In this document: positions 18,186 to 26,038 of the stretch, one piece after another
Numbering within the stretch: position 1 is the stretch's first letter
How the letters are laid out: every line of letters begins with the position of its first letter
From: Ignavibacteriota bacterium
GTDB lineage: Bacteria; Bacteroidota; Ignavibacteria; Ignavibacteriales; Ignavibacteriaceae
NCBI GenBank assembly: GCA_013285425.1
Contig: CP053447.1
Coordinates: forward strand, 2,610,001-2,674,000
Length of the DNA: 64,000 bases
Reading direction: 5' to 3'
Translations under genes and position numbers: made by a program
Notes under the pieces: generated by a model
Database searches by the model: none
Told to the model about the DNA's origin: nothing
The model's input: the letters and a program-made list of their open reading frames with translations, nothing else

Positions 18186-19667
18186 CTACTGCTGTATTAT
18201 TTGAAAAATATGACTGTGAAAAGACTTTAATTCAACAAACAGACCTTTTTCAGAAATTTCTTTTAATGATCGTTTATAAATATTGTTGTTAATCAAATCT
18301 TTCAACACAATCTCATCTTCTGTTACAGGAAGATCAAACTTTAACCTGCATCTCGAAGTAACATTATCATAGTTTACAGTAACTATTCTTAAATCATCAT
18401 CTGATCGCCATTCCCATGCAAGTAAATTTTCGTTTGTTAAATCAGATGGTGCTACGGGAATTGTATCCAGAATTTTCCATTTTCCGTTTTTAAAAATTTC
18501 TTCATTCGTAATACTGAAAAGTTTTCTATAAAACTCTTTGACCTTCTCATCCTGTTTTTCTTCAGGCTCCCTGCCAAGCTGAACAGGTAGTTTAATCTTT
18601 TTACCGTCGCACTGTCCATCAAAATAAAAAGCAATTCCGGGAATAGTACTAACAATAACCGCAGCTGCAAGTGATCTTTCTCTTCCTAATTTTACAACTG
18701 CCCGTTCTTCATCGTGATTCTCTATAAACCTGACTGATTTATTCTGATATACTTCTTCTGCCAATAAATGATCACGGACCGATTGCACATTACCTCCGGC
18801 AAGCCGATCAGTTAATTTTTTATCATAGGTAAAATCAAATCCAAGCTTTTGAAGCTGCCATTCAAGGTCCCAGTAAGTTTCTGCAATAAAGAGAAAATCA
18901 TTTCGTTTAGATTTAACCTGTGCAATTGCTTCTTCCCAGAATTCTTTTTCTGGTCTTTCATATCCATACTTTTTAAGAACACCAATCCAGGTATTGTAAA
19001 AAATATTATTAAGCGGAAGCATAGCCATATCACATCTTACACCATCACATAATTCGGTAAGGTCCAAAAGAATATTAGTTAGAAACTTTCTTGCTTCAGG
19101 TTCATAAAAATTTATCTGTGCCGTATCTTTCCATGGAGGAAATAAAGGGTCTCTTCCGTGAGCAAGAAATTCATTATCATTTGCCGGGGAAGGATAAAAA
19201 GTATATGGATCATTTTTGAAGATATACTCGTCAGCAGTAAGAAATATTTCTTTATTCGTCCAGATCAGAGATGATTTTGCACTAAAGTGATTAGATATAA
19301 AATCAAGTATCAGAGAAATCCCCGCATTGTTTAATCGCTTTTTAAAATTGATCAGATCTGCTGTTGTGCCCAGCATACTATTGATTTCGTACTTATCAAT
19401 TGAATAAGGTGATCCGATTACATCTTCTTTTCGCCAATCCTTAAGAGCTTCAGTATAAGATTTAATAAGTTCGGGTTCAAAACAGTATTCTGAAATAACT
19501 TTTTTATTATTAGTCCAGATGCCCATCAACCATATTAAATCAAAACCATTTGATTTCCAAAAATCTATTTGCGAGTCAGGCACATCAGCTAAGGTTGCCT
19601 TTTCACCAAACCTTTTTATCCAAACTCTTGAATTTATTTCTAATAATCTTGGGTATTTAATATTCAT
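18186..19667 (-). CDS. Glycoside hydrolase family 13 (alpha-amylase-type) enzyme
   Basis: The 493-residue protein has the four conserved GH13 regions: I 'DFISNH' (122-127), II 'GVRCDMAML' with Arg211 and nucleophile Asp213, III 'FIAETY' with acid/base Glu263, and IV 'FIENHDEE' with His318 and Asp319. No signal peptide is visible, so it is probably cytoplasmic and acts on glycogen, malto-oligosaccharides or trehalose-type glucans. The exact substrate cannot be fixed. A beta-sandwich-like C-terminal part (about 410-493) is present. It is divergent from the gene at 20084. Confidence 0.9.
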   Translation of the reverse strand: MNIKYPRLLEINSRVWIKRFGEKATLADVPDSQIDFWKSNGFDLIWLMGIWTNNKKVISEYCFEPELIKSYTEALKDWRKEDVIGSPYSIDKYEINSMLGTTADLINFKKRLNNAGISLILDFISNHFSAKSSLIWTNKEIFLTADEYIFKNDPYTFYPSPANDNEFLAHGRDPLFPPWKDTAQINFYEPEARKFLTNILLDLTELCDGVRCDMAMLPLNNIFYNTWIGVLKKYGYERPEKEFWEEAIAQVKSKRNDFLFIAETYWDLEWQLQKLGFDFTYDKKLTDRLAGGNVQSVRDHLLAEEVYQNKSVRFIENHDEERAVVKLGRERSLAAAVIVSTIPGIAFYFDGQCDGKKIKLPVQLGREPEEKQDEKVKEFYRKLFSITNEEIFKNGKWKILDTIPVAPSDLTNENLLAWEWRSDDDLRIVTVNYDNVTSRCRLKFDLPVTEDEIVLKDLINNNIYKRSLKEISEKGLFVELKSFHSHIFQIIQQ

Positions 19668-20083
19668 CGATAAAAACTTAATTCTTTACTACTAAGATAA
19701 ATATAAAATTGTTGTTTAGTTTTTTCCTAAAACAATAATTTAAAACAAAGGTAATTATTACAGATTTGTAAAGAATTTTTAACCTGTTGGTCATTGTTAC
19801 TCAATTATTTTTTATTTTTTTTTCAAAAAGTATAAATAATTAACAATGAATTAAATATTTTTATAATCAAGATATATTTGAGTAAAATAAATTTGATTAT
19901 TTGTTGTTAAATAAGCTTTTTATTCGATCATATATAAGATTTTTTTTTGAGCATTTTTTTATAATAGATACACCAATAGATTGCCTTGGTATGATAATTG
20001 TCAATACACGGTACATTTTTGGTTACTTTGAACAAGCATATTTTATTATTTAAAGTTTTTAATTGAAATAATTAAGGAGACTG
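19668..20083. other. 416-base divergent intergenic region, very AT-rich
   Basis: This lies between the leftward GH13 gene and the rightward membrane operon and must hold promoters for both. It has many A and T runs and no reading frame of note. AAGGAG about 7 bases before the ATG at 20084 is a good ribosome-binding site. No specific promoter or operator is convincing. Confidence 0.5.
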
Positions 20084-21070
20084 ATGTTAACTACACCAAC
20101 AAAACCAAAAGAAAACATAACAAAAAATCTTCTGAATCCTGATATAGCTAATAACGAACTGGAACTGGAATTAGAAGAATATACCAAATCGGCTGTAAGA
20201 AAAATTAAAGTTACAGTTATGATTAAACCAGCTATAATTTCAATAATAGCTTTATTCATTTCATTTTATCTAGATCTTTCAGAAGTGCCAATATTAGGAA
20301 ACATAACTATAGACCTTGCAAAATCATTGTTCCCAAGCTGGCAGCCTGCAACAGGTGATGTAGAACCTTTTAGATTCTGGTGGCTTCCTCTTATTTCATA
20401 TTCGCTTTTTGTTTTATTAGCATTTTTCGCTTACAATAAACTTAAACTTGAAATTATCAGAACACCTGCAAGTGGAACAATCGACAGAATAATCAACTCT
20501 TACACAAGTATCATCGATAGTATTGCAACTGCATTACCTTTGATTGGTGCGGCTATTTTGTTAATAAGCATCAAACTTGGTGAAGAAGTGTTTTTGGGTT
20601 TATCTGTTCCTTTTGAAATAAAAGCATTAATAGTATTAGCACTTGGTAAATTATTTGAACCAGTTCTCGACCAGCTTGGAGTTGAGTTTCAGACAATAGT
20701 TAATCACGTTTCTGATATAAAAGAAAAATATTTTTCAAGAATCCAGGTTGAAAATTCCAAAAATCTGTTAAAGCAATTAAATCAGCCCGGCACCGGTATC
20801 GGATCCGGAACTGATCTGTCGCTAGCTGAAATTGAAAAGTTTAAAATGCTTGTTGAGCAGTCTGCAAAACTAAGCGAAATAATGAAGGTTAATTTTAATG
20901 CAATTAGTGCACTTGCTGATAAGATTAATCAGTATGAAGGCATCAGCTCTCAAAAAATTTCAGAACTAAATACACTGGCTAATTCAATAAATCAGGCTTC
21001 TCATTCATTAAGTGATGAAAAGACTCTTGCCAGTTTAAAACATTTAGAAGCAATAGTCGTAAAGAAATAA
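20084..21070 (+). CDS. Multi-span inner-membrane protein, possible ion-motor subunit
   Basis: The 328-residue protein has about four membrane segments (near 48-66, 99-118, 146-163 and 174-192) and then a long helical cytoplasmic tail (about 195-328). The stretch 'SIATALPLIGAAILL' followed by another helix ending in 'ALGKLFEPV' loosely recalls the MotA/TolQ/ExbB pattern, and the position before a GldM-like gene recalls GldL. No family can be named firmly. The next gene begins 11 bases downstream. A role as the inner-membrane energy-converting part of an envelope-spanning complex is inference from layout. Confidence 0.55.
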   Translation: MLTTPTKPKENITKNLLNPDIANNELELELEEYTKSAVRKIKVTVMIKPAIISIIALFISFYLDLSEVPILGNITIDLAKSLFPSWQPATGDVEPFRFWWLPLISYSLFVLLAFFAYNKLKLEIIRTPASGTIDRIINSYTSIIDSIATALPLIGAAILLISIKLGEEVFLGLSVPFEIKALIVLALGKLFEPVLDQLGVEFQTIVNHVSDIKEKYFSRIQVENSKNLLKQLNQPGTGIGSGTDLSLAEIEKFKMLVEQSAKLSEIMKVNFNAISALADKINQYEGISSQKISELNTLANSINQASHSLSDEKTLASLKHLEAIVVKK

Positions 21071-21081
21071 AGAAGAAAAAA

Positions 21082-22029
21082 ATGTTAAATAAAAACAGAG
21101 ACAGTAAATTTGTTATCTATCAGGTGTTATACATATTTGTAATTACAGTGCTCGCTTTAAAGGGTGCTGATCTTGATCTGAGGAGAGTTGCGTTAGAAGA
21201 AGAAACCGTCAGCAAATCTGTCAGAGATTCTCTTATTTCAGTATTAGATTCTCTTTATTCACTTGGAATTGATTTTTCTATTAAAATTGATCCTAATGTT
21301 GTTGTAGAAAATGAACAAATGCGCGAACAACTTGCTGCATTAAACAAAAAACTTGAAGTGTTGAAAGATTATGTTCCGCCAACACCGCCAGATCAGAAGA
21401 AAGAGGAGAAAGTTGAAGAACAAACTCTTCTTCAGTCTCCAATATCCGTAAAACAAACATTTATACAATACACCTGGAATATTGCACGCAACACCGGAAC
21501 AGTTCCGGCAGGAATTTATGATCCTAAAAATTTAAATACACCAATTGTAACAGTTCCACCAGGACAGGAAAAACGATTTGACCTGACTGATCAAACCGAA
21601 GTGGTGTTAAAATTCGGATCACAGGAAGAAAGAATAAAAGTTCTGCCAAACAAACCGCCTGAAGTAAAGATTGAAAGAGTTACAACTAAAATGAACTCTG
21701 CTAATATATATGTAAAAGAACTGCAGCGAATAACCGTATTTAAAGTAACAATAATAGATCAAAGACCTGATCAGCTTAAAGTTACATATACTGGACCAAT
21801 ATCTGTTACAGGTCCGGTAAAAGATAGTAATGGAAATCTGATCTATAATGTTTCGTTAAAAATTGCCAATACCGAAAATGCATTTGATTCATGGCTTGAT
21901 AAAAACGGCAGTTTACGGGAAGCTGACGGCAGATATAAAGTAAACTTTTTCTTTAATGTTCTTGATGAGATATCAAAAGACAAAGTTCAGGTAGGAGATT
22001 CATTCTTCTTTACAGAGTTTTCTAATTAA
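21082..22029 (+). CDS. GldM-like membrane-anchored periplasmic protein
   Basis: The 315-residue protein has a short cytoplasmic start, one membrane helix (about 10-27), a helical and coiled stretch (34-97), a Pro/Lys/Glu-rich linker ('PPTPPDQKKEEK'), and then a beta-rich periplasmic part (about 120-315) that may be two Ig-like domains. This is the layout of GldM, the periplasmic shaft of the type IX secretion/gliding motor, but the protein is shorter than GldM (about 500 aa). It sits 11 bases after a multi-span membrane gene and 22 bases before an outer-membrane barrel gene. Homology to GldM is a suggestion from topology and not proven. Confidence 0.55.
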   Translation: MLNKNRDSKFVIYQVLYIFVITVLALKGADLDLRRVALEEETVSKSVRDSLISVLDSLYSLGIDFSIKIDPNVVVENEQMREQLAALNKKLEVLKDYVPPTPPDQKKEEKVEEQTLLQSPISVKQTFIQYTWNIARNTGTVPAGIYDPKNLNTPIVTVPPGQEKRFDLTDQTEVVLKFGSQEERIKVLPNKPPEVKIERVTTKMNSANIYVKELQRITVFKVTIIDQRPDQLKVTYTGPISVTGPVKDSNGNLIYNVSLKIANTENAFDSWLDKNGSLREADGRYKVNFFFNVLDEISKDKVQVGDSFFFTEFSN

Positions 22030-22051
22030 TTATTTATGGTAAACAAACACA

Positions 22052-23224
22052 ATGAACGCATCTAAAATATTTCTAATTCTCTTAATTACTGTATTTATTA
22101 CAGGATTAAATTCTGTTTTTGCCCAGGAAGAGGAAGAGCAAATCCGGTATTATCAGATGGAGCCTCTTGATGACAGCTTGTTTATAAAAATTCAGGATGC
22201 TCTCTTTATTGATCCTCCTGATCCTAAGGCAGAAATAGTAGTAGATTTGAGAGATGCTAACAATCAAACTATTTCAATAAAAAGTGTATTGTATCCTTTT
22301 CTTGCCGTCCCGCCAGAATTAAGAGCAAGAGTGATAACTTATCCTTTCAAATTAAATCTTGAAGAAGACATTAATTATGGAAGTGTATTTACAAGGGTAT
22401 TTCAAAAAATCAGAATTAACAAAGTTGCTCAGCCACCAACAAAACTTCAGATATCCCCCACAATGGGTTATGTTAATCCATTCTTTCAATTGCAGGGCGG
22501 TGAAAGATTAGGATTATCATTAAAGCAGGATGTTGGTTTATCGCTTGGTGTCGGAACTCCGTATTCAGGCGCTCTTGAAACAAATATGATGGAAATCAGT
22601 TTTCATATACTTGGTGTAAAAGCCGGTATGTTCAGTCATATTGATGCAATGATAGAGGCTGTTAAAACTCAAAATCATAATAACTTGATAGTTAGTGAAG
22701 GATTCCAGGTTACCTATGTAGTTCCATTCGGAAATTTCTTCGAATTCGGTTACCTAAAAGCTACTTCTGAAATCGGCAGTGATAGGAAACGAAGATACCT
22801 GGATCCATCTGAAGGAACAACCGTTCTTAATCCTGATTCAACTGTAAAATATCAGGCAAGAATTATAGATAACGAGCAGTCTTTTCTTAATTGGGAATTC
22901 AGATATCCTGTATCAATACTTGGATCCACACGGGGCAGATTTTATTTCGGACAGTATCTTGATGAATGGCATTTTGGTTTTTCATTAAGAGAAGCATCGC
23001 TTGCCGGCAGCACCTTTGATCTTAGCTTTGATGGGATGCCGGGCAGTAAATATCGCGAACCCCAATACAATATTAACATCTTAGTACAAAAGATAATGGA
23101 AGGATGGGGATTCAGTGCTTTCTCAATAGGTCCATCTGCAAGTCTTTCAAGACTGGATTCCGGTAATTTTGGCTTTACGAAAATATTTGTAAACCTTCGA
23201 TTTAAAATTGGTACTTCTTTTTAA
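22052..23224 (+). CDS. Predicted outer-membrane beta-barrel protein
   Basis: The 390-residue protein has a signal peptide (cleavage near 'VFAQ') and an acidic start ('EEEEQIRYYQ'). A periplasmic N-terminal region (about 30-135) is followed by a C-terminal half with alternating strands ('GLSLKQDVGLSLGVG', 'WEFRYPVSI', 'FVNLRFKIGTSF') ending in Phe, as outer-membrane barrels do. I recognise no family. Being third in the operon, it probably forms the outer-membrane partner of the two inner-membrane proteins encoded before it. A strong terminator follows. Confidence 0.65.
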   Translation: MNASKIFLILLITVFITGLNSVFAQEEEEQIRYYQMEPLDDSLFIKIQDALFIDPPDPKAEIVVDLRDANNQTISIKSVLYPFLAVPPELRARVITYPFKLNLEEDINYGSVFTRVFQKIRINKVAQPPTKLQISPTMGYVNPFFQLQGGERLGLSLKQDVGLSLGVGTPYSGALETNMMEISFHILGVKAGMFSHIDAMIEAVKTQNHNNLIVSEGFQVTYVVPFGNFFEFGYLKATSEIGSDRKRRYLDPSEGTTVLNPDSTVKYQARIIDNEQSFLNWEFRYPVSILGSTRGRFYFGQYLDEWHFGFSLREASLAGSTFDLSFDGMPGSKYREPQYNINILVQKIMEGWGFSAFSIGPSASLSRLDSGNFGFTKIFVNLRFKIGTSF

Positions 23225-23244
23225 GTACAACTTAAACCTTTTTC

Positions 23245-23270
23245 AGCCCCTGCTTATCAGGGGCTTTTTT
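23245..23270 (+). terminator. Rho-independent terminator
   Basis: AGCCCCTG (23245-23252), loop CTTAT, CAGGGGCT (23258-23265), then a T-run to 23270. The GC-rich 8-bp stem ends the three-gene operon. Confidence 0.93.
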
Positions 23271-23329
23271 ATTTGCTTTTCACACTAAACTATTCTTTTT
23301 TAACTTTACTGAAAGAAATTAATGTTTTA

Positions 23330-24091
23330 ATGAAAAAGCAGTCTCTAATACTCTGGATCAGTGCGGTAGTAATTGTGTTCATTATCTCTTACATGAATAA
23401 GATTACTTCTGCTGATTATCCTATTACCGGAACAATTGGAATCGAAGGTAAAAAAGTATCCTACAGATTTGAAAAAATTTATTACGGAAATGATGATTAT
23501 GTTTTTTCAGTCAGATCAGATTTAACAGAATTAAGCGGAAAGTATTTTTATAAACTTAATAATGATTCTCTCTGGGCTTCCAGAGAATTAGTAAAAGATG
23601 GTTTTCTTTTAACAGGTATTCTGCCTAAACAAAAACCGGAGACCAAACTTCAGTATTATGTTGAACTCTATCATAATACTAAAGCAATTTCTGTTCCCGA
23701 TAAGAAATATGTTCAGATAACTTTTTTTGGAAGAATTCCGCTTGTTATAAGCATGCTTCAATTCATCTTTCTGTACGGAGGATTGGTGTTTGCAGTAAGA
23801 ACAGGACTGGAAAGTTTTAATAATAACATCAAAACAAAAAAGTTTATTGTGATTCTTTCAATAATATTCCTGACTTTAATCGCTTTGATAAATCCACTTT
23901 ATCTAACTTACAAGTATGGTTTTATAAATAATTATGTGCCTTCAATTGATAGATTATTCTCAACGGCGGAACTATTGATTTTTGTATTATGGGTTATCAC
24001 TGCAATAGTATTATTCAACAAATCAAAACTAAAATACATATCATTATTTACGGCTGCATTAACTCTTGTGATTTTCTGTTTCTTTGATTAG
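23330..24091 (+). CDS. Hypothetical multi-span membrane protein
   Basis: The 253-residue protein is read from the ATG at 23330. An in-frame ATG at 23273 would begin almost inside the preceding terminator and adds an untypical start. It has an N-terminal membrane helix (about 6-22), a soluble, probably periplasmic beta-rich domain (about 30-140), and four C-terminal helices (about 145-165, 178-195, 215-232, 237-250). No family is recognised. The stop codon abuts the stop of the convergent phosphatase gene. Confidence 0.6.
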   Translation: MKKQSLILWISAVVIVFIISYMNKITSADYPITGTIGIEGKKVSYRFEKIYYGNDDYVFSVRSDLTELSGKYFYKLNNDSLWASRELVKDGFLLTGILPKQKPETKLQYYVELYHNTKAISVPDKKYVQITFFGRIPLVISMLQFIFLYGGLVFAVRTGLESFNNNIKTKKFIVILSIIFLTLIALINPLYLTYKYGFINNYVPSIDRLFSTAELLIFVLWVITAIVLFNKSKLKYISLFTAALTLVIFCFFD

Positions 24092-24853
24092 CTAATCGTT
24101 AAGCAGCTTAATCACATCCGAATGAATAAGTTTGTTACAAGCGACAATACTATTTCCTGTTACAGGATCATTACCTTTATAATCTGTTATTTCTCCACCT
24201 GCGCCTTTAATAATTGGTATCACAGCCATAGAATCCCAAATGCTCATGATCGGATCAATCATTATATCTGCATAACCGGATGCTAAAAGATAATAACCGT
24301 AACAATCTCCCCAATTTCTGTAAAGCTTAACCTGTCTTGCAAGTTTATCAAATTTAGTTTGATCATGATACTCACCAATATTAAAGTGATCTGTTGTAAG
24401 AAGTACAGCTTCATAGATTGAACTGCAGTCCCGCAAACGAACTAAATTATCATTAAGCCAGGCTGAATTATTATCACCGATTAAAAACTCATTTAAGATT
24501 GGATGATTAATAACACCGATAAATGGTTTTTTGTTTTTTAACAAAGCAATCAGAGTTCCAAAACTTAAAGCACCGGATACAAAACTTTTAGTTCCATCAA
24601 TCGGATCGAGCACCCAAACAAATTCAGCCTCGGGATTTTCACTTCCAAACTCCTCCCCTATTATTCCATGATCCGGAAATTCCTTTTGAATAAGTACACG
24701 CATTTTTTCTTCTGCTTTTTTATCTGCAATCGTAACAGGGGTATTATCTTTTTTATTTTCAATTAGTAAGCCTGTCCGGAAGTATCGCCTAATTATAACC
24801 GAGCTTTCATTCGCTAATAATTTCAGAAATGGTAATAATTCTTTTGTTTTCAT
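24092..24853 (-). CDS. Inositol-monophosphatase-family phosphatase (HisN-like)
   Basis: A 253-residue Mg/Li-sensitive-type phosphatase. Metal ligands are the glutamates of 'IIGEEFGSE' (67-68) and 'VLDPIDGTKS' (81-90), with a second site in 'WDSMAVIPI' and 'GGEI'. The family dephosphorylates inositol-1-phosphate, histidinol phosphate or 3'-phosphoadenosine phosphate. 'GTKSFVSG' resembles the histidinol-phosphatase branch, but that is not decisive. An inositol-phosphate synthase gene at 7742 makes an inositol role possible. It is convergent with the gene ending at 24091 and shares a GATTAGCTAATC palindrome of abutting stop codons. Confidence 0.85.
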   Translation of the reverse strand: MKTKELLPFLKLLANESSVIIRRYFRTGLLIENKKDNTPVTIADKKAEEKMRVLIQKEFPDHGIIGEEFGSENPEAEFVWVLDPIDGTKSFVSGALSFGTLIALLKNKKPFIGVINHPILNEFLIGDNNSAWLNDNLVRLRDCSSIYEAVLLTTDHFNIGEYHDQTKFDKLARQVKLYRNWGDCYGYYLLASGYADIMIDPIMSIWDSMAVIPIIKGAGGEITDYKGNDPVTGNSIVACNKLIHSDVIKLLND

Positions 24854-24984
24854 CGATATCTATAAACTATTATATGTAAAGATAGCTAAAATGAGTTTGC
24901 AGAAACAGCAAGTATGATTATATTTGGCACTCAAATTTGTGATTTTCTCTAAACACAAGAGGACAAAAAATCACTTTATAATTG

Positions 24985-25061
24985 CGGGGTAAAGGTTGTT
25001 TATCCCGGCAAAGGCGGGAAATGCGGCGGTCTCTTGCTGCGTAAGTAATCCCTTCGGGGAA
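24985..25061 (+). other. GC-rich, hairpin-rich element upstream of tRNA-Ser
   Basis: In an AT-rich surround, this stretch is clearly GC-rich and contains small stems (TCCCG...CGGGA at about 25003-25019, and TCCC-TTCG-GGGA at about 25049-25060). AATGCGGCGGTCT at 25020-25032 is repeated exactly at 25112-25124 inside the tRNA. It may be a decayed tRNA fragment or a structured leader. No known RNA family is recognised. Confidence 0.35.
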
Positions 25062-25090
25062 AATTGTTTAGGAATAATTAATTAAATATC

Positions 25091-25177
25091 GGAGAGATGG
25101 CAGAGTGGTTGAATGCGGCGGTCTTGAAAACCGTTAAGGATGCAAGTCCTTCCGGGGTTCGAATCCCTGTCTCTCCG
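25091..25177 (+). tRNA. tRNA-Ser, anticodon TGA
   Basis: Acceptor GGAGAGA (25091-25097) pairs with TCTCTCC (25170-25176), and the discriminator base is G. The anticodon loop CTTGAAA gives TGA, which reads UCA serine codons. A long variable arm (about 25134-25152, 'aaggatgcaagtcctt') marks a class II tRNA, and GGTTCGAATCC is the T-arm. Total length is 87 bases. CCA is not encoded: CAA follows the discriminator. A large minus-strand gene island starts about 100 bases downstream. Confidence 0.97.
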
Positions 25178-25279
25178 CAAATATCCTTATATTACAATAA
25201 GTTATAGACACGTCTCACAATTAGTGCAATTGAAAGACATCTGATATTATATAAATTTTCCAGCAAGTTGAAAGTATAA

Positions 25280-26032
25280 TTAAGTGATATCCAGTATTTG
25301 CCGAATAATTGCTTTCGTATCCTCCGGAAAATCTGCACCTAATACCCAGCCACCATAATCTGCGTTGTCAATCACTCTTTCTCCTTTGTGTTTACCGAAG
25401 CTAAATACTATTTCATTTTGTTCGTTATATGACAACTTACCAGTTATATCTGCAAATCGTTTCTGACCTTCAGTTGAATACGCTGAGAGTTTTGATACTG
25501 TGCTGGGAACGTCTTCATATTTCTTTATCTGAGCAAGTAGAATTTTTTTTGTTGCAAGGGTATCTGCTTCGGCTGAATGCGCATCTGTCAAATCCTCATT
25601 ACAGTAGAATTTTAACGCTGCAGTCAAATCACGAGGTTCATTTTTCATAAAGATACGCATTGGGTCTATGAGGTTGATTCCGACAGTATTAAACTCAATG
25701 TTATTTCGTGCAAATTCCATCCTGAGTAAAGGGTAATCAAATTTTAGAAGGTTGTAACCGCACAGGTCTGAGTTTGAAAGAATACCAAGTAAGACTTCCG
25801 ATAGAGCATAGAAAGATGGCTTGTCTTTTACATCTTCATCTGAAATACCATGAATAGCTGAAACCTCTGGTGGAATAGGTATACCTGGATTTATACGAAA
25901 TGTTTTTAATTCCTCTTGACCACTTGGGAAAAGTTTTAATAAACTGATTTCCACAATCCTATCATTTGCAACATCGGTTCCGGTAGTTTCAAGATCGTAT
26001 ATGACAAGCGGCCGTGTTAATTTTAGCGACAT
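25280..26032 (-). CDS. DEDDh 3'-5' exonuclease with C-terminal DUF3820-like domain
   Basis: The 250-residue protein is of the DnaQ/epsilon type. Asp13 and Glu15 are in 'IYDLETTGTD', a further Asp is in 'LLKFDYPLL', and the His/Asp pair is in 'DAHSAEADTLATK'. The C-terminus 'FSFGKHKGERV...YGGWVLGADFPED' is a small domain often attached to such exonucleases. It removes nucleotides from 3' ends of DNA, by family. It is the last gene of the eight-gene minus-strand run, 6 bases after the SF1 helicase gene, so it probably works with the island proteins. Confidence 0.88.
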   Translation of the reverse strand: MSLKLTRPLVIYDLETTGTDVANDRIVEISLLKLFPSGQEELKTFRINPGIPIPPEVSAIHGISDEDVKDKPSFYALSEVLLGILSNSDLCGYNLLKFDYPLLRMEFARNNIEFNTVGINLIDPMRIFMKNEPRDLTAALKFYCNEDLTDAHSAEADTLATKKILLAQIKKYEDVPSTVSKLSAYSTEGQKRFADITGKLSYNEQNEIVFSFGKHKGERVIDNADYGGWVLGADFPEDTKAIIRQILDIT

Positions 26033-26038
26033 AAGAAT

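Noticed and set aside
19873..19880. TATATTTG as a Bacteroidota -7 promoter element (TAnnTTTG)
   Set aside because: No TTTG partner at the expected upstream distance and the whole region is AT-rich.
24086..24097. GATTAGCTAATC palindrome as an operator
   Set aside because: It is formed by two abutting convergent stop codons and their neighbours, and has no promoter nearby.
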